Assembly (NCBI GenBank): GCA_016707075.1
Contig: JADJII010000007.1
Location: 62,001 to 126,000, forward strand
From: Egaibacter danicus
GTDB lineage: Bacteria > Pseudomonadota > Gammaproteobacteria > Burkholderiales > Burkholderiaceae_C
Reading direction: 5' to 3'
Length of the DNA stretch: 64,000 bases
The first letter of the stretch is position 1, and each line of letters starts with the position of its first letter. The notes beneath the pieces were generated by a model. It saw nothing but the letters and a program-made list of their open reading frames with translations. It was not told the origin of the DNA and ran no database searches. Positions 16,931 to 25,204 of this stretch are shown here, piece by piece. The translations under genes were made by a program, and so were the position numbers.

Positions 16931-18415
16931 TTATTCCGATTTGAACAGTGCCGCAACTTTACGCTTGGGCTTGATGTTGGCCGAGATGCTACGCGGGCCA
17001 GCGGGTTTGCTGGATTCCCAGGAAGGCGCGGCCTCCATGGCGGGCGCCTCATAGGGCTTGTCAAAGAACGGGTCACGCGATGCCGGCGCAGGACGAATCG
17101 GGCGCTGTTGCTGCCGTGGTTCACGCTGCTCACGACGGGTGTCCAGCACATCGCGCGGGTCACCCATTTCACCGGCTTCACGCCAGGCACGCCGCCCGTC
17201 GTTGATCCGGCCCTGCTCCCGGATTCGGGGCTGGTCTTCTTCAAACTCGATCGCTTCGAGTTCGATCTTGGTTTTGATGAGTTTCTCGATATCACCTATC
17301 AGGCGCGCATCGCTTTTGGACACGAACGTGACTGCCAGACCTTCAGCCCCGGCCCGGCCCGTGCGGCCAATGCGGTGCACATAGTCTTCAGCGTTGAAGG
17401 GCACATCGAAGTTGAACACTGCGGGAACGTCCTTGATGTCCAGCCCGCGGGCGGCCACATCGGTACACACCAGCAAATCCACTTCGCCTTTTTTGAAGGA
17501 GTCCAGCGCCTTCAGGCGCTCGTCCTGGCTCTTGTCGCCATGCAGGGCGGTGGTTTTCAAGCCCTCACGCTCCAGTGACCGTGCCAGACGGGCGCAGCTC
17601 AGCTTGCTGTTGACGAACACAAAGGCCTGCTTCATGCCCCGGTCTTTGAGGATCTGGTGAAGGGCGCGGCGCTTGTCGTCATCACCCACGCTGTAGAAAT
17701 GCTGCTCTACGGTGGACGCCGTGGCGTTGGAGCGGGCCACTTCAATCGTCACCGGGTCTTGCAAATAGCTATTGGCCAGACGCTTGATTTCGGGAGAGAA
17801 CGTGGCGGAAAACAGCAGTGTGGTGCGCTGTTTGGGCAGGTAGCTCAGGATGCGCTGCAGGTCCGGCAAAAACCCGATGTCCAGCATCCGGTCAGCTTCG
17901 TCCAGCACGACATACTCGACCTGGTTCAGCACCGCGGTTTTGGCTTCAATATGGTCCAGCAGGCGCCCGGGCGTGGCCACCAGCACTTCAACACCTTTTT
18001 TCAGTTCCAGTGTTTGCGGCTTCATGTCCATGCCGCCAAACACCACGGCTGTACGCAGCTGGGTGTGCTTGGCGTATGCCTTCACGGCCTGCGCTACCTG
18101 GTCGGCCAGTTCCCGAGTGGGCAGCAGCACCAGCGCCCGAACCGGGTGACGCGCAGGTGACGTGGAAGCGTTTTCGTGCTTGAGCATGCGCTGCAGCAGC
18201 GGCAGCGAAAAAGCAGCCGTTTTGCCGGTGCCGGTCTGGGCGGCGCCCATCACGTCGCGGCCTTGCAGCACCACCGGAATGGCCTGCGCCTGAATAGGCG
18301 TCATGGACTCGTAGCCCAACTCGGCCACGGCGCGCGACAGGGCGGGCGCCAGGTTCAACTGGGAAAACGAATCGAGGCGAGCCTCAGCAACTGCTTCTGT
18401 AACGGTGTCTGTCAT
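16931..18415 (-). CDS. rhlE: DEAD-box ATP-dependent RNA helicase, RhlE type
   Basis: A 494-aa helicase with all core motifs: Q motif (FSQLNL...TPIQAQAIP), Walker A AQTGTGKTA, PTRELA, TPGRLLDH, DEAD in VLDEADRMLD, SAT in LLFSATFS, and domain-2 motifs VFVNSK, TDVAARGLDI and HRIGRTGRAG. The low-complexity, basic and proline-rich C-terminal tail ending KPKRKVAALFKSE is typical of beta-proteobacterial RhlE. The likely role is RNA remodelling in ribosome assembly or decay. Convergent with apaH. Confidence 0.95.
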   Translation of the reverse strand: MTDTVTEAVAEARLDSFSQLNLAPALSRAVAELGYESMTPIQAQAIPVVLQGRDVMGAAQTGTGKTAAFSLPLLQRMLKHENASTSPARHPVRALVLLPTRELADQVAQAVKAYAKHTQLRTAVVFGGMDMKPQTLELKKGVEVLVATPGRLLDHIEAKTAVLNQVEYVVLDEADRMLDIGFLPDLQRILSYLPKQRTTLLFSATFSPEIKRLANSYLQDPVTIEVARSNATASTVEQHFYSVGDDDKRRALHQILKDRGMKQAFVFVNSKLSCARLARSLEREGLKTTALHGDKSQDERLKALDSFKKGEVDLLVCTDVAARGLDIKDVPAVFNFDVPFNAEDYVHRIGRTGRAGAEGLAVTFVSKSDARLIGDIEKLIKTKIELEAIEFEEDQPRIREQGRINDGRRAWREAGEMGDPRDVLDTRREQREPRQQQRPIRPAPASRDPFFDKPYEAPAMEAAPSWESSKPAGPRSISANIKPKRKVAALFKSE

Positions 18416-18471
18416 TAATACTCTTGAGGGGAAAGGCTGCCACCAGGCAACCGCCTATTATCCCCCATCCG

Positions 18472-19350
18472 TCACAACTGGCGTGCCGAGAAGGTATCAC
18501 AACCCTTGAGGTTGCCTCCCTGAAGACCAGAATTGAACCAGCGCTGGCGCTGTGCACTGGAGCCATGGGTGAAGCTGTCGGGCACCACCGCACCTCCCCC
18601 GGCGCGTTGCAGGGCGTCGTCACCGATCTTCGCGGCAGCGTTCATGGCTTCTTCCACGTCCCCGTTTTCCAGGATCTGGCGTGAATTCTGGGCATGATGC
18701 GCCCAAACGCCTGCAAAACAGTCGGCCTGCAGCTCCAGCCGCACGCTTAAGCCATTGAACTCCACCTGGCTGACGCGGCCGCGCATGTTATCCATTTTTT
18801 CGCTGATGCCCAGCAGATTCTGGACGTGATGACCCACTTCGTGGGCAATCACGTAGGCCTGCGCGAAGTCACCCGGCGCACCCAGCCTGTCCTTCAGGGT
18901 CTGATAAAAGCCGAGGTCGATATACACCTTCTGGTCACCCGGGCAGTAAAACGGGCCCATGGCAGCCTGGCCGGTGCCGCAGGCGGTAGGCGTCACCCCC
19001 CGAAACAGCACCAGCTTGGGCTCCGCGTAGGTCGCGCCACCCTTGGTGAACACATCTTTCCAGACGTCTTCGGTGTCCGCCAGCACCGTGGAGACAAATT
19101 TGGCCATGCGGTCGTCAGCGGGCGGCCTCTGGGCTGGTGCCTGCTCCACCTGCGCGGTGGGCGCGCCACCGCCGCTGAGCAGGCTCAGGATGGTGAGCGG
19201 GTTGATGCCAAAAATCCACCCCCCCAGCAGCGCAATCACGATCGTGCCTATGCCAATACCGCGTCCGCCCACCAGACCACCCAAACCACCGCCCCCCCCT
19301 GCACGACGGTCTTCCACGTTGTCTGATTCACGATTACCTTCCCATTTCAT
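18472..19350 (-). CDS. ypfJ: YpfJ-type neutral zinc metallopeptidase
   Basis: A 292-aa protein: a short acidic and glycine-rich N-terminus, one transmembrane helix (IGIGTIVIALLGGWIFGI), then a zinc metallopeptidase domain with HEVGHHVQ (about residue 167) and a downstream ELQADCFAGVWA block supplying the third ligand. Paired cysteines (ACGTG, FYCPGD) are conserved in the family. The start at 19350 matches the family N-terminus MKWEG; the open frame extends further. Target unknown. Divergent from pcp. Confidence 0.9.
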   Translation of the reverse strand: MKWEGNRESDNVEDRRAGGGGGLGGLVGGRGIGIGTIVIALLGGWIFGINPLTILSLLSGGGAPTAQVEQAPAQRPPADDRMAKFVSTVLADTEDVWKDVFTKGGATYAEPKLVLFRGVTPTACGTGQAAMGPFYCPGDQKVYIDLGFYQTLKDRLGAPGDFAQAYVIAHEVGHHVQNLLGISEKMDNMRGRVSQVEFNGLSVRLELQADCFAGVWAHHAQNSRQILENGDVEEAMNAAAKIGDDALQRAGGGAVVPDSFTHGSSAQRQRWFNSGLQGGNLKGCDTFSARQL

Positions 19351-19394
19351 GGCTTTTCTCCTCGTCACCCGCCGCGTGGGGTAAATTTGCGCCC

Positions 19395-20066
19395 ATGTTA
19401 ACGCGCAAAGCTCCTGCCCTACCGGCACCCGCCAAAGTCCTGCTGACGGGTTTTGACGCCTTTGGCGGCGAATCGCTCAACCCCAGCTGGCTGGCCGTGA
19501 AAGCGCTGCATGGCCGAAAAATCGCGGGGCATACCGTGGTTGCGGCGCAGTTGCCCACGGTGTTCGATGACTCGCTGCGGGAGCTGGATGCCCTGCTGCA
19601 AAAACACCAGCCAGCCCTCGTCATTTGCGTGGGCCAGGCTGGCGGGCGCAACGCCCTTTCGCTCGAACGGGTGGCTATCAATGTCAATGACGCCCGCATC
19701 ACCGACAACGCGGCTAACCAGCCCATCGACACGCCGGTGATCTCTGGCGGACCTGCCGCCTATTTCACCACCCTTCCCATCAAGGCGATGCTGGCCGCCC
19801 TGCGGCAGGAGGAAGTCGCGGTCGAGGTGTCACAAACCGCTGGCACGTTCGTCTGCAACCACGTGTTTTACGGTTTGATGCATGCACTGGCGACGAAGCA
19901 CAAGTTGCGCCACACGCGCGGCGGTTTTGTGCACGTGCCGTTTCTGCCGGAACAGGGGAAGCCCAACATGGCGATGGAAGACATGGTGCGCGGATTGCGG
20001 CTGGCTGTGCGTTGCGCACTGCAGACGCGGGAAGATCAATTGCTGGGCGCAGGCACCACGCACTGA
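19395..20066 (+). CDS. pcp: Pyrrolidone-carboxylate (pyroglutamyl) peptidase I
   Basis: A 223-aa cysteine peptidase removing N-terminal pyroglutamate. LLTGFDAFGGESLNPSW opens the fold; catalytic Glu lies in LSLERVAIN, Cys in AGTFVCNHVFY and His in GGFVHVPFLPEQ, completing the triad. Length and order are standard for the C15 family. Its 3' end faces dcd on the opposite strand. Confidence 0.95.
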   Translation: MLTRKAPALPAPAKVLLTGFDAFGGESLNPSWLAVKALHGRKIAGHTVVAAQLPTVFDDSLRELDALLQKHQPALVICVGQAGGRNALSLERVAINVNDARITDNAANQPIDTPVISGGPAAYFTTLPIKAMLAALRQEEVAVEVSQTAGTFVCNHVFYGLMHALATKHKLRHTRGGFVHVPFLPEQGKPNMAMEDMVRGLRLAVRCALQTREDQLLGAGTTH

Positions 20067-20091
20067 GCCACCAGTCAATCCGCCGGGAAGA

Positions 20092-20676
20092 TCAAGCCTT
20101 CGGCAACGTCACCCCAACCTGCCCCTGGTATTTGCCGCCGCGGTCCTTGTAGCTGGTCTCGCAGACGTCGTCTTTATCGCTTTCGAAGAACAGCACCTGG
20201 GCGCAGCCTTCGCCCGCGTAGATCTTGGCCGGCAGCGGTGTGGTGTTGGAGAACTCCAGCGTCACATAACCTTCCCACTCGGGCTCGAACGGCGTCACGT
20301 TGACGATGATGCCGCAGCGGGCGTAGGTGCTTTTGCCCAGGCAGATGGTGAGCACGTTGCGCGGGATGCGGAAGTACTCCATGGTGCGGGCCAGCGCGAA
20401 GCTGTTGGGCGGGATGATGCACACGTCATCGTGAAAATCGACAAAGCTTTTTTCGTCGAAGTTTTTCGGGTCCACCACCGTGCTGTGGATGTTGGTGAAC
20501 ACCTTGAATTCGGGCGCGCAGCGGATGTCATAGCCGTAGCTGCTGGTGCCGTAGCTGATGATTTTCTGGGTCGCGCCGTTTACCTCACGGCTTCGAATCT
20601 GGCCGGGCTCGAACGGCTCGATCATGCCGGTGGTCTCTGCCATGCGGCGTATCCATTTGTCGCTTTTGATGCTCAT
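20092..20676 (-). CDS. dcd: dCTP deaminase
   Basis: A 194-aa homotrimeric enzyme that turns dCTP into dUTP for thymidylate synthesis. Typical blocks: SIKSDKWIRRMAE at the start, SYGTSSYGYDIRC, the PPNSFALARTMEYFRIP substrate loop, GKSTYARCGI and the catalytic Glu region TLEFSNTTPLPAKIYAGEG. The ATG at 20676 has GGAG upstream and fits the family; the open frame extends 12 codons further. Confidence 0.95.
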   Translation of the reverse strand: MSIKSDKWIRRMAETTGMIEPFEPGQIRSREVNGATQKIISYGTSSYGYDIRCAPEFKVFTNIHSTVVDPKNFDEKSFVDFHDDVCIIPPNSFALARTMEYFRIPRNVLTICLGKSTYARCGIIVNVTPFEPEWEGYVTLEFSNTTPLPAKIYAGEGCAQVLFFESDKDDVCETSYKDRGGKYQGQVGVTLPKA

Positions 20677-20745
20677 CTGATAAATCTCCGGATTGCGGAG
20701 GATTGTAGGCAAGCCATTGCGCGCGGAGCCTCACTCACGGCATCT

Positions 20746-20794
20746 GCTATATTTTTAATAGCTACTCACGCATATCGGACGAGGGCTAGAGGTC
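20746..20794 (+). repeat. Dispersed palindromic repeat, copy 5 (guaD 3' end)
   Basis: A full-consensus copy: head GCTATATTTTTAATAGCT, tail with CACGCATATCGGACGAGGGC and TAGAGGTC. It lies between dcd and guaD, and its last two bases are the first two of the complement of the guaD stop codon (TGA at 20795-20793), so the element supplies part of that stop. Confidence 0.92.
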
Positions 20795-22088
20795 AATTTC
20801 GACCTGAAATAACCGCTTTTTCGACCAACCGGTCGTCGCCCAGCACGATCATGGAAAACAACAGCTCGTCCAGGTTGGCCGCCCGCGCGGTTTTGCGCGC
20901 CAGAAGCGGCGTGGCCGCGGGGTTCAGCACGAGGAAATCGGCCTCGCAGCCAACCTGCAAGTTGCCAATGACACCTTCCAGCCCCATAGCGCGAGCGGCC
21001 CCCGCCGTGTGCTGCCACCACAACTGCTGCGGAGTCAGCGAAAGACCGGTCGTGGCCTGTCCTTCCCGTCCGACGTAATACGCGGCCAGCATCGTGTGAA
21101 ACGGGCTGAAACTGGTGCCCCCACCCACGTCGCTGGCTAGCCCGTAGCGATAACCCACGCGGTCGGCACCCTCAAAATCAAAAAAACCGCTGCCCAGAAA
21201 CAGGTTGCTGGTCGGGCTGACCGCCGCCGCCGCGCCAGTTTCACGCATCAGGGCCCGGTCATCGTCGTCAAAGTGGATGCAGTGGGCGTAGATGGCGCGG
21301 TCGCGCATCAGGCCGAAGTCGGCGTAGGTGGCCAGATAACTGCGTGAACCCGGGAACAACTCGCGCGCCCACTTGATTTCGTCCCTGTTTTCGGCCACGT
21401 GGGACTGAATCCACACGCTCGGGTACTTGGCGGCCAGCTCACCCGCGCCACACAGCTGCGCCTCGCTGCAACTGGGCGCAAAGCGCGGCGTGATGGCATA
21501 GCCGAGGCGACCTTTGCCGTGCCACTGCTGGATGAGGGTTTCGGTATCAATCAGGCTTTGCTCTGTCTCGTCCCGCACGCCGTCAGGCGAATGCCGGTCC
21601 TGCAGGCATTTGCCGGTGATCAGGCGCATGCCGTTCGCCTGCGCTTGACTGAACAGCGCGTTCACCGATTCGGGGTGCGAAGTGGCAAAGGTGAGCGCCG
21701 TGGTAACCCCGTTGCGCAGCAATTCCGCTATGAAAAAAGTAGCTGCCTGCGCACTGTATTCGGGGCTTGAGAAGCGTTTTTCCTCTGGAAACGTGTAGTT
21801 TTCCAGCCACGGCAGCAAACCTGGGGCCGGTGAGCCAATGATGTCGGTCTGCGGGTAGTGAAGATGCATGTCCACAAAACCGGGGGCGATGATGCGACCC
21901 GGCAGGTGCTCCACCGCCAGATATGGAAACTGGCCAATCAGGCTTTGGTACGAGCCAACAGCCTTCACCACCTGCACGCCGGCCGCATCTGGCGCCACCA
22001 CCAGTAAGCCGTCTTCTTCAAAAATGGCGGCGTGACGCGGCTCCCGGTCAGAGGCAAAGCGGAGAATGGAAGAACGATAGGCTTTCAT
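20793..22088 (-). CDS. guaD: Guanine deaminase (amidohydrolase type)
   Basis: A 431-aa zinc amidohydrolase converting guanine to xanthine, the entry to the xanthine dehydrogenase step. Metal and active-site motifs: HLHYPQTD, LLRNGVTTALTF, IQSHVAEN, AHCIHF and LASDVGGGTSFSP. The ATG at 22088 is chosen; an in-frame GTG lies three codons upstream. The gene carries a probable repeat copy inside (residues 105-121) and its stop codon is shared with another copy, so its C-terminus (VISGRN) may have been set by the insertion. The other purine genes start about 2 kb away. Confidence 0.93.
   Translation of the reverse strand: MKAYRSSILRFASDREPRHAAIFEEDGLLVVAPDAAGVQVVKAVGSYQSLIGQFPYLAVEHLPGRIIAPGFVDMHLHYPQTDIIGSPAPGLLPWLENYTFPEEKRFSSPEYSAQAATFFIAELLRNGVTTALTFATSHPESVNALFSQAQANGMRLITGKCLQDRHSPDGVRDETEQSLIDTETLIQQWHGKGRLGYAITPRFAPSCSEAQLCGAGELAAKYPSVWIQSHVAENRDEIKWARELFPGSRSYLATYADFGLMRDRAIYAHCIHFDDDDRALMRETGAAAAVSPTSNLFLGSGFFDFEGADRVGYRYGLASDVGGGTSFSPFHTMLAAYYVGREGQATTGLSLTPQQLWWQHTAGAARAMGLEGVIGNLQVGCEADFLVLNPAATPLLARKTARAANLDELLFSMIVLGDDRLVEKAVISGRN
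21727..21775 (+). repeat. Dispersed palindromic repeat, copy 6 (in guaD, antisense)
   Basis: Head GCTATGAAAAAAGTAGCT, tail with GCGCA and TTCGGGGCTTGAG; the tail is one base shorter than consensus before GGGCT. It is antisense to guaD and falls over EYSAQAATFFIAELL. The protein length here does not look increased, so it may have replaced rather than added sequence. Confidence 0.65.
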
Positions 22089-22176
22089 GTAATCCACAGC
22101 TTAACCAATCCTGACGGTTTGCCAATAAGCGGAATCGGATAGCCCCTATAAAGTGCCTCCTGCGATAATGGGCGCC

Positions 22177-22743
22177 ATGAACACGTCTACCTCCACCTCC
22201 CCCCTGGCGCCCCGGCTGACCCAGCTGTGGCGCCCGATTCTGGCGATGCTGATTGTCATTGCGTCATCCAATTACCTCGTGCAATTTCCCATCAACGACT
22301 GGCTGACCTGGGGTGCTTTCACCTTCCCGGTCGCCTTTCTGGTGACTGACCTGACCAACCGTGCCGTAGGAGCCAAAGCGGCGCGCCGCGTGGCCTGGGT
22401 CGGTTTTGCGATTGCAGTGGTCGTGTCTCTGGGCCTGGCCCCTTGGCGCATTGCCGTGGCGTCGGGTATTGCCTTCATCATCGGGCAACTGCTGGACATC
22501 GTGGCGTTCAACCGGCTGCGCACCATGTCGTGGTGGAAAGCCCCGTTCATCGGTTCACTGGTGGCTTCGGTCATTGACACGGGCCTGTTCTTCTTCCTGG
22601 CCTTCGCCGGAACCGATCTGGATTGGCGCATGCTCGCCGCGGGTGATCTGGGCGTGAAGTGGCTGATGGCCGCCGTGCTGCTGGCTCCTTACCGCCTGAT
22701 GCTTCCGCGCCTGCAACTCTGGGTTCCCGCCGCACGCGCCTGA
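22177..22743 (+). CDS. yhhQ: Queuosine precursor transporter, YhhQ/VUT family
   Basis: A 188-aa membrane protein with about five helices: MLIVIASSNYLVQFPIN, FTFPVAFLVTDLTNRAVGAKAARRV (family signature around PVAFLVTDLTNR) and a C-terminal FLAFAGTD...VKWLMAAVLL. The family imports 7-cyano-7-deazaguanine/preQ1 for tRNA queuosine. Start ATG at 22177 chosen, as upstream codons are not conserved-looking. Neighbouring genes do not concern queuosine. Confidence 0.85.
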   Translation: MNTSTSTSPLAPRLTQLWRPILAMLIVIASSNYLVQFPINDWLTWGAFTFPVAFLVTDLTNRAVGAKAARRVAWVGFAIAVVVSLGLAPWRIAVASGIAFIIGQLLDIVAFNRLRTMSWWKAPFIGSLVASVIDTGLFFFLAFAGTDLDWRMLAAGDLGVKWLMAAVLLAPYRLMLPRLQLWVPAARA

Positions 22744-22759
22744 CAGAGGATTACCCGCC

Positions 22760-24124
22760 TTGACCATAACGATCACGGAGCCATCCCGTCAAACGGATGT
22801 CATCCACGAATGTGACGTATTGGTCGTAGGCGGTGGCCCCGGTGGCTTGGCGGCTGCACTGGCTGCCGCCCGAACGGGGGTCAGCGTCACGCTGGTTGAG
22901 CGATTTGGCTGTCTGGGCGGCAACATCACGGTCGTCGGCGTTGAGGGCTTTGCCTGGTACCGCCACGAGAAAACCGTAGAAGCCAACGGCATCGGCCGCG
23001 AGTTCGAAGAGCGCGCCCGGCAAATGGGCGCTGCGGTGCCCGAATCCCAATCGCTGTCGTACGAGATCGACTCTGAGGGTTTCAAGCTGGTCGCTGACCA
23101 GCTCGTGCAAGAGACTGGCGTGCACACCATGCTGCACCGCCTGTTTGTGGCACCGGTGATGGACGGTGACACCATTCGCGGCGTGATTGTCGAGAGCAAG
23201 GCCGGTCGCGAAGCCATTCTGGCCAAACGCGTGATCGACGCTACCGGCGACGCTGACATTGCCTACCGTGCGGGCGCGCCCACGGTGAAAACCCCGAAAG
23301 AACACATGCAGGCTGCGTCCGTTATGTTCCATCTGGCGGGCGTGGACAAAAAGAAATTCATGGCCGGTGTGAAGGCCGATCCGCAGACCTACAAAGACTG
23401 GGGCAGCGGTGAATGGAAGATTGAAACATCGGGTAAAGAAGACGCCATGTTTTCACCCTTCCTGAAAAAACCGTTTGACCGTGCGGTAGCAGAAGGGTTG
23501 ATTCCGGCCCACCTCACCACCATCGCCGGTACCTGGGGCGCCATGCACGACAGCGGCGAGCTGACCTACATGAACCTGGTGCATCTGGCCGGGTGCGACG
23601 GCACCGACCCCGACAGCATGACGCACTTCGAGATGGAAGGCCGCCAGCAGGCGATGTTGGCCATCGAGGCGCTGCGACGCTTCACGCCGGGCTGTGAAGG
23701 CGTACGTCTGCGCAATTTCGGCATGGCCATCGGCATTCGTGACACGCGAAAAATCGACGCAGCCTACAACATGACCGAACGCGATGTCCGGGAGCAAGGA
23801 CGGTTTGACGACAGCATCGGCATCTACCCGGAATTCATCGACGGCTACGGCATCCTCATCCTGCCGACCACGGGCCGGTACATGCAGATTCCCTACCGCT
23901 GCATGCTGCCCAAGGGCGTGAAAAACCTGCTGGTGGCCGGGCGCTCCATCGGCGGCGACCGAATCAGCCATGCCGCAACGCGCAACATGGCGTGTTGTGC
24001 GGTGGCGGGTCAAGGCGCGGGTATTGCGGCAGCGCTGTCGGTCAAGTCAGGGACCACGCTGGACAGCGTCAACATGGCGGCAGTCCAGGCTGAGCTGGCG
24101 CGTCAGGGTGTTCGCTACCTCTGA
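22760..24124 (+). CDS. FAD-dependent oxidoreductase, function unknown
   Basis: A 454-aa flavoprotein of the PF12831-like type. The N-terminal dinucleotide fold has DVLVVGGGPGGLAAALAAARTG, then LVERFGCLGGN, and the C-terminal FAD motif is NLLVAGRSIGGDRISHAATRN. The mid-domain carries MFHLAGVDKKKF and HFEMEGRQQ segments. No [4Fe-4S] cysteine cluster is obvious. The start is a TTG with GAGGA upstream, 16 bp after yhhQ, so it is probably co-transcribed with it. It sits between guaD and the adenine deaminase, so a purine-related role is possible but unproven. Confidence 0.75.
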   Translation: MTITITEPSRQTDVIHECDVLVVGGGPGGLAAALAAARTGVSVTLVERFGCLGGNITVVGVEGFAWYRHEKTVEANGIGREFEERARQMGAAVPESQSLSYEIDSEGFKLVADQLVQETGVHTMLHRLFVAPVMDGDTIRGVIVESKAGREAILAKRVIDATGDADIAYRAGAPTVKTPKEHMQAASVMFHLAGVDKKKFMAGVKADPQTYKDWGSGEWKIETSGKEDAMFSPFLKKPFDRAVAEGLIPAHLTTIAGTWGAMHDSGELTYMNLVHLAGCDGTDPDSMTHFEMEGRQQAMLAIEALRRFTPGCEGVRLRNFGMAIGIRDTRKIDAAYNMTERDVREQGRFDDSIGIYPEFIDGYGILILPTTGRYMQIPYRCMLPKGVKNLLVAGRSIGGDRISHAATRNMACCAVAGQGAGIAAALSVKSGTTLDSVNMAAVQAELARQGVRYL

Positions 24125-24151
24125 GGCTTCCGGTGTCTGGGCGTCAGCCGG

Positions 24152-25204
24152 TCAGACAAACGTCTCGAACGCCGCGTTCAACCGGTCCACATAATTCCGC
24201 TTGGCGCCTGCATCAATGAAGCTGGCTTCAAAGCTGTTGCGGGCCAATGTGTACGCGTGTTGTGCCGTAAGGCCGGTTGCGGCAAAGGTTTGCGTGAAGT
24301 TCTCGTTCAGGTAGCCGCCAAAGTAGGCTGGGTCATCCGAATTGACCGTGGCCACGATGCCCGCGTCCAGCAGCAGCCCCAGGTTGTGATCAGCCAGCGT
24401 GGGGAACACACGCAGTTTCAGGTTGGATAGTGGGCACACCGTGAGCGGCACTTTGTCTTTCACCAGCCGCTGCATCAGCGCGGGGTCTTTGAAAGCCTGC
24501 ACCCCGTGGTCAATGCGCTCCACCCGCAGCACGTCCAGAGCACTCCAGATGTAGGCAGGCGGGCCTTCTTCCCCCGCGTGCGCCACCAGACGGAACCCCA
24601 GTTCGCGACAGCGCGCAAACACGCGGACAAAGTTCTCGGGCGGATTGCCCAGCTCACCCGAGTCAAGCCCCACGCCAATGATCTTGTCACGATAGGGCAG
24701 TGCCTGCTCCAGCGTTTCAAACGCCTCCTGCTCGGACAGGTGACGTACAAAACACATGATCAGTGCGGCGCTGATACCGAACTCGGCTTGTGCATCCATG
24801 CAGGCCCGGTGCAGGCCGTGGACAACCGTTTCCATAGACACGCCACGGGCCGTGTGGGTCTGCGGGTCAAAAAACAGTTCGGCGTGCGCTATGTTATCGA
24901 TAGCCGCACGCGCAAGGTAGGCGTGGGCCATGTCGAAAAAATCCTGCTCATGCAGCAACACACCAGCCCCGGCGTAATAGATGTCCAGAAAGCTTTGCAG
25001 GTTGGTGAAGGCGTAGGCACGACGCAAATCCTCGACGGAGGCATGGGGCAATGTGAGGCCATTGCGTTGTGCCAGCGCGAAGATCAGCTCGGGCTCCAGC
25101 GAGCCTTCGATATGCATATGCAGCTCTGCTTTGGGCATGCGGCGCAGCAGGTCGGGCAGGCGTTCAGGCGGGATGTTTTTGACAGCCAAGAAAGGAGAAC
25201 TCAT
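24152..25204 (-). CDS. Adenine deaminase (adenosine-deaminase-family, AAH1/PA0148 type)
   Basis: A 350-aa zinc deaminase. HMHIEGSLEPEL (first zinc ligands), HAGEEGPP and IDHGVQAFKD, then SDDPAYFGG provide the metal and catalytic residues. The HAGEEG...YIWSALDVLRVERIDHG pattern fits the adenine-specific (yeast AAH1, Pseudomonas PA0148) branch better than adenosine deaminase; it would give hypoxanthine for xanthine dehydrogenase. The ATG at 25204 has GGAG seven bases upstream and overlaps the Rieske stop (TGATG), so the two are translationally coupled. A weak repeat copy overlaps residues 90-106. Confidence 0.85.
   Translation of the reverse strand: MSSPFLAVKNIPPERLPDLLRRMPKAELHMHIEGSLEPELIFALAQRNGLTLPHASVEDLRRAYAFTNLQSFLDIYYAGAGVLLHEQDFFDMAHAYLARAAIDNIAHAELFFDPQTHTARGVSMETVVHGLHRACMDAQAEFGISAALIMCFVRHLSEQEAFETLEQALPYRDKIIGVGLDSGELGNPPENFVRVFARCRELGFRLVAHAGEEGPPAYIWSALDVLRVERIDHGVQAFKDPALMQRLVKDKVPLTVCPLSNLKLRVFPTLADHNLGLLLDAGIVATVNSDDPAYFGGYLNENFTQTFAATGLTAQHAYTLARNSFEASFIDAGAKRNYVDRLNAAFETFV
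24888..24936 (+). repeat. Possible dispersed palindromic repeat, copy 7 (in adenine deaminase)
   Basis: Head GCTATGTTATCGATAGCC is 18 bp, tail has CGCGCA and GCGTGGGC at family spacing, but the 3' part has diverged and the region codes for conserved family residues (ARAA, HAELFFDP). Possibly coincidental. Confidence 0.35.
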
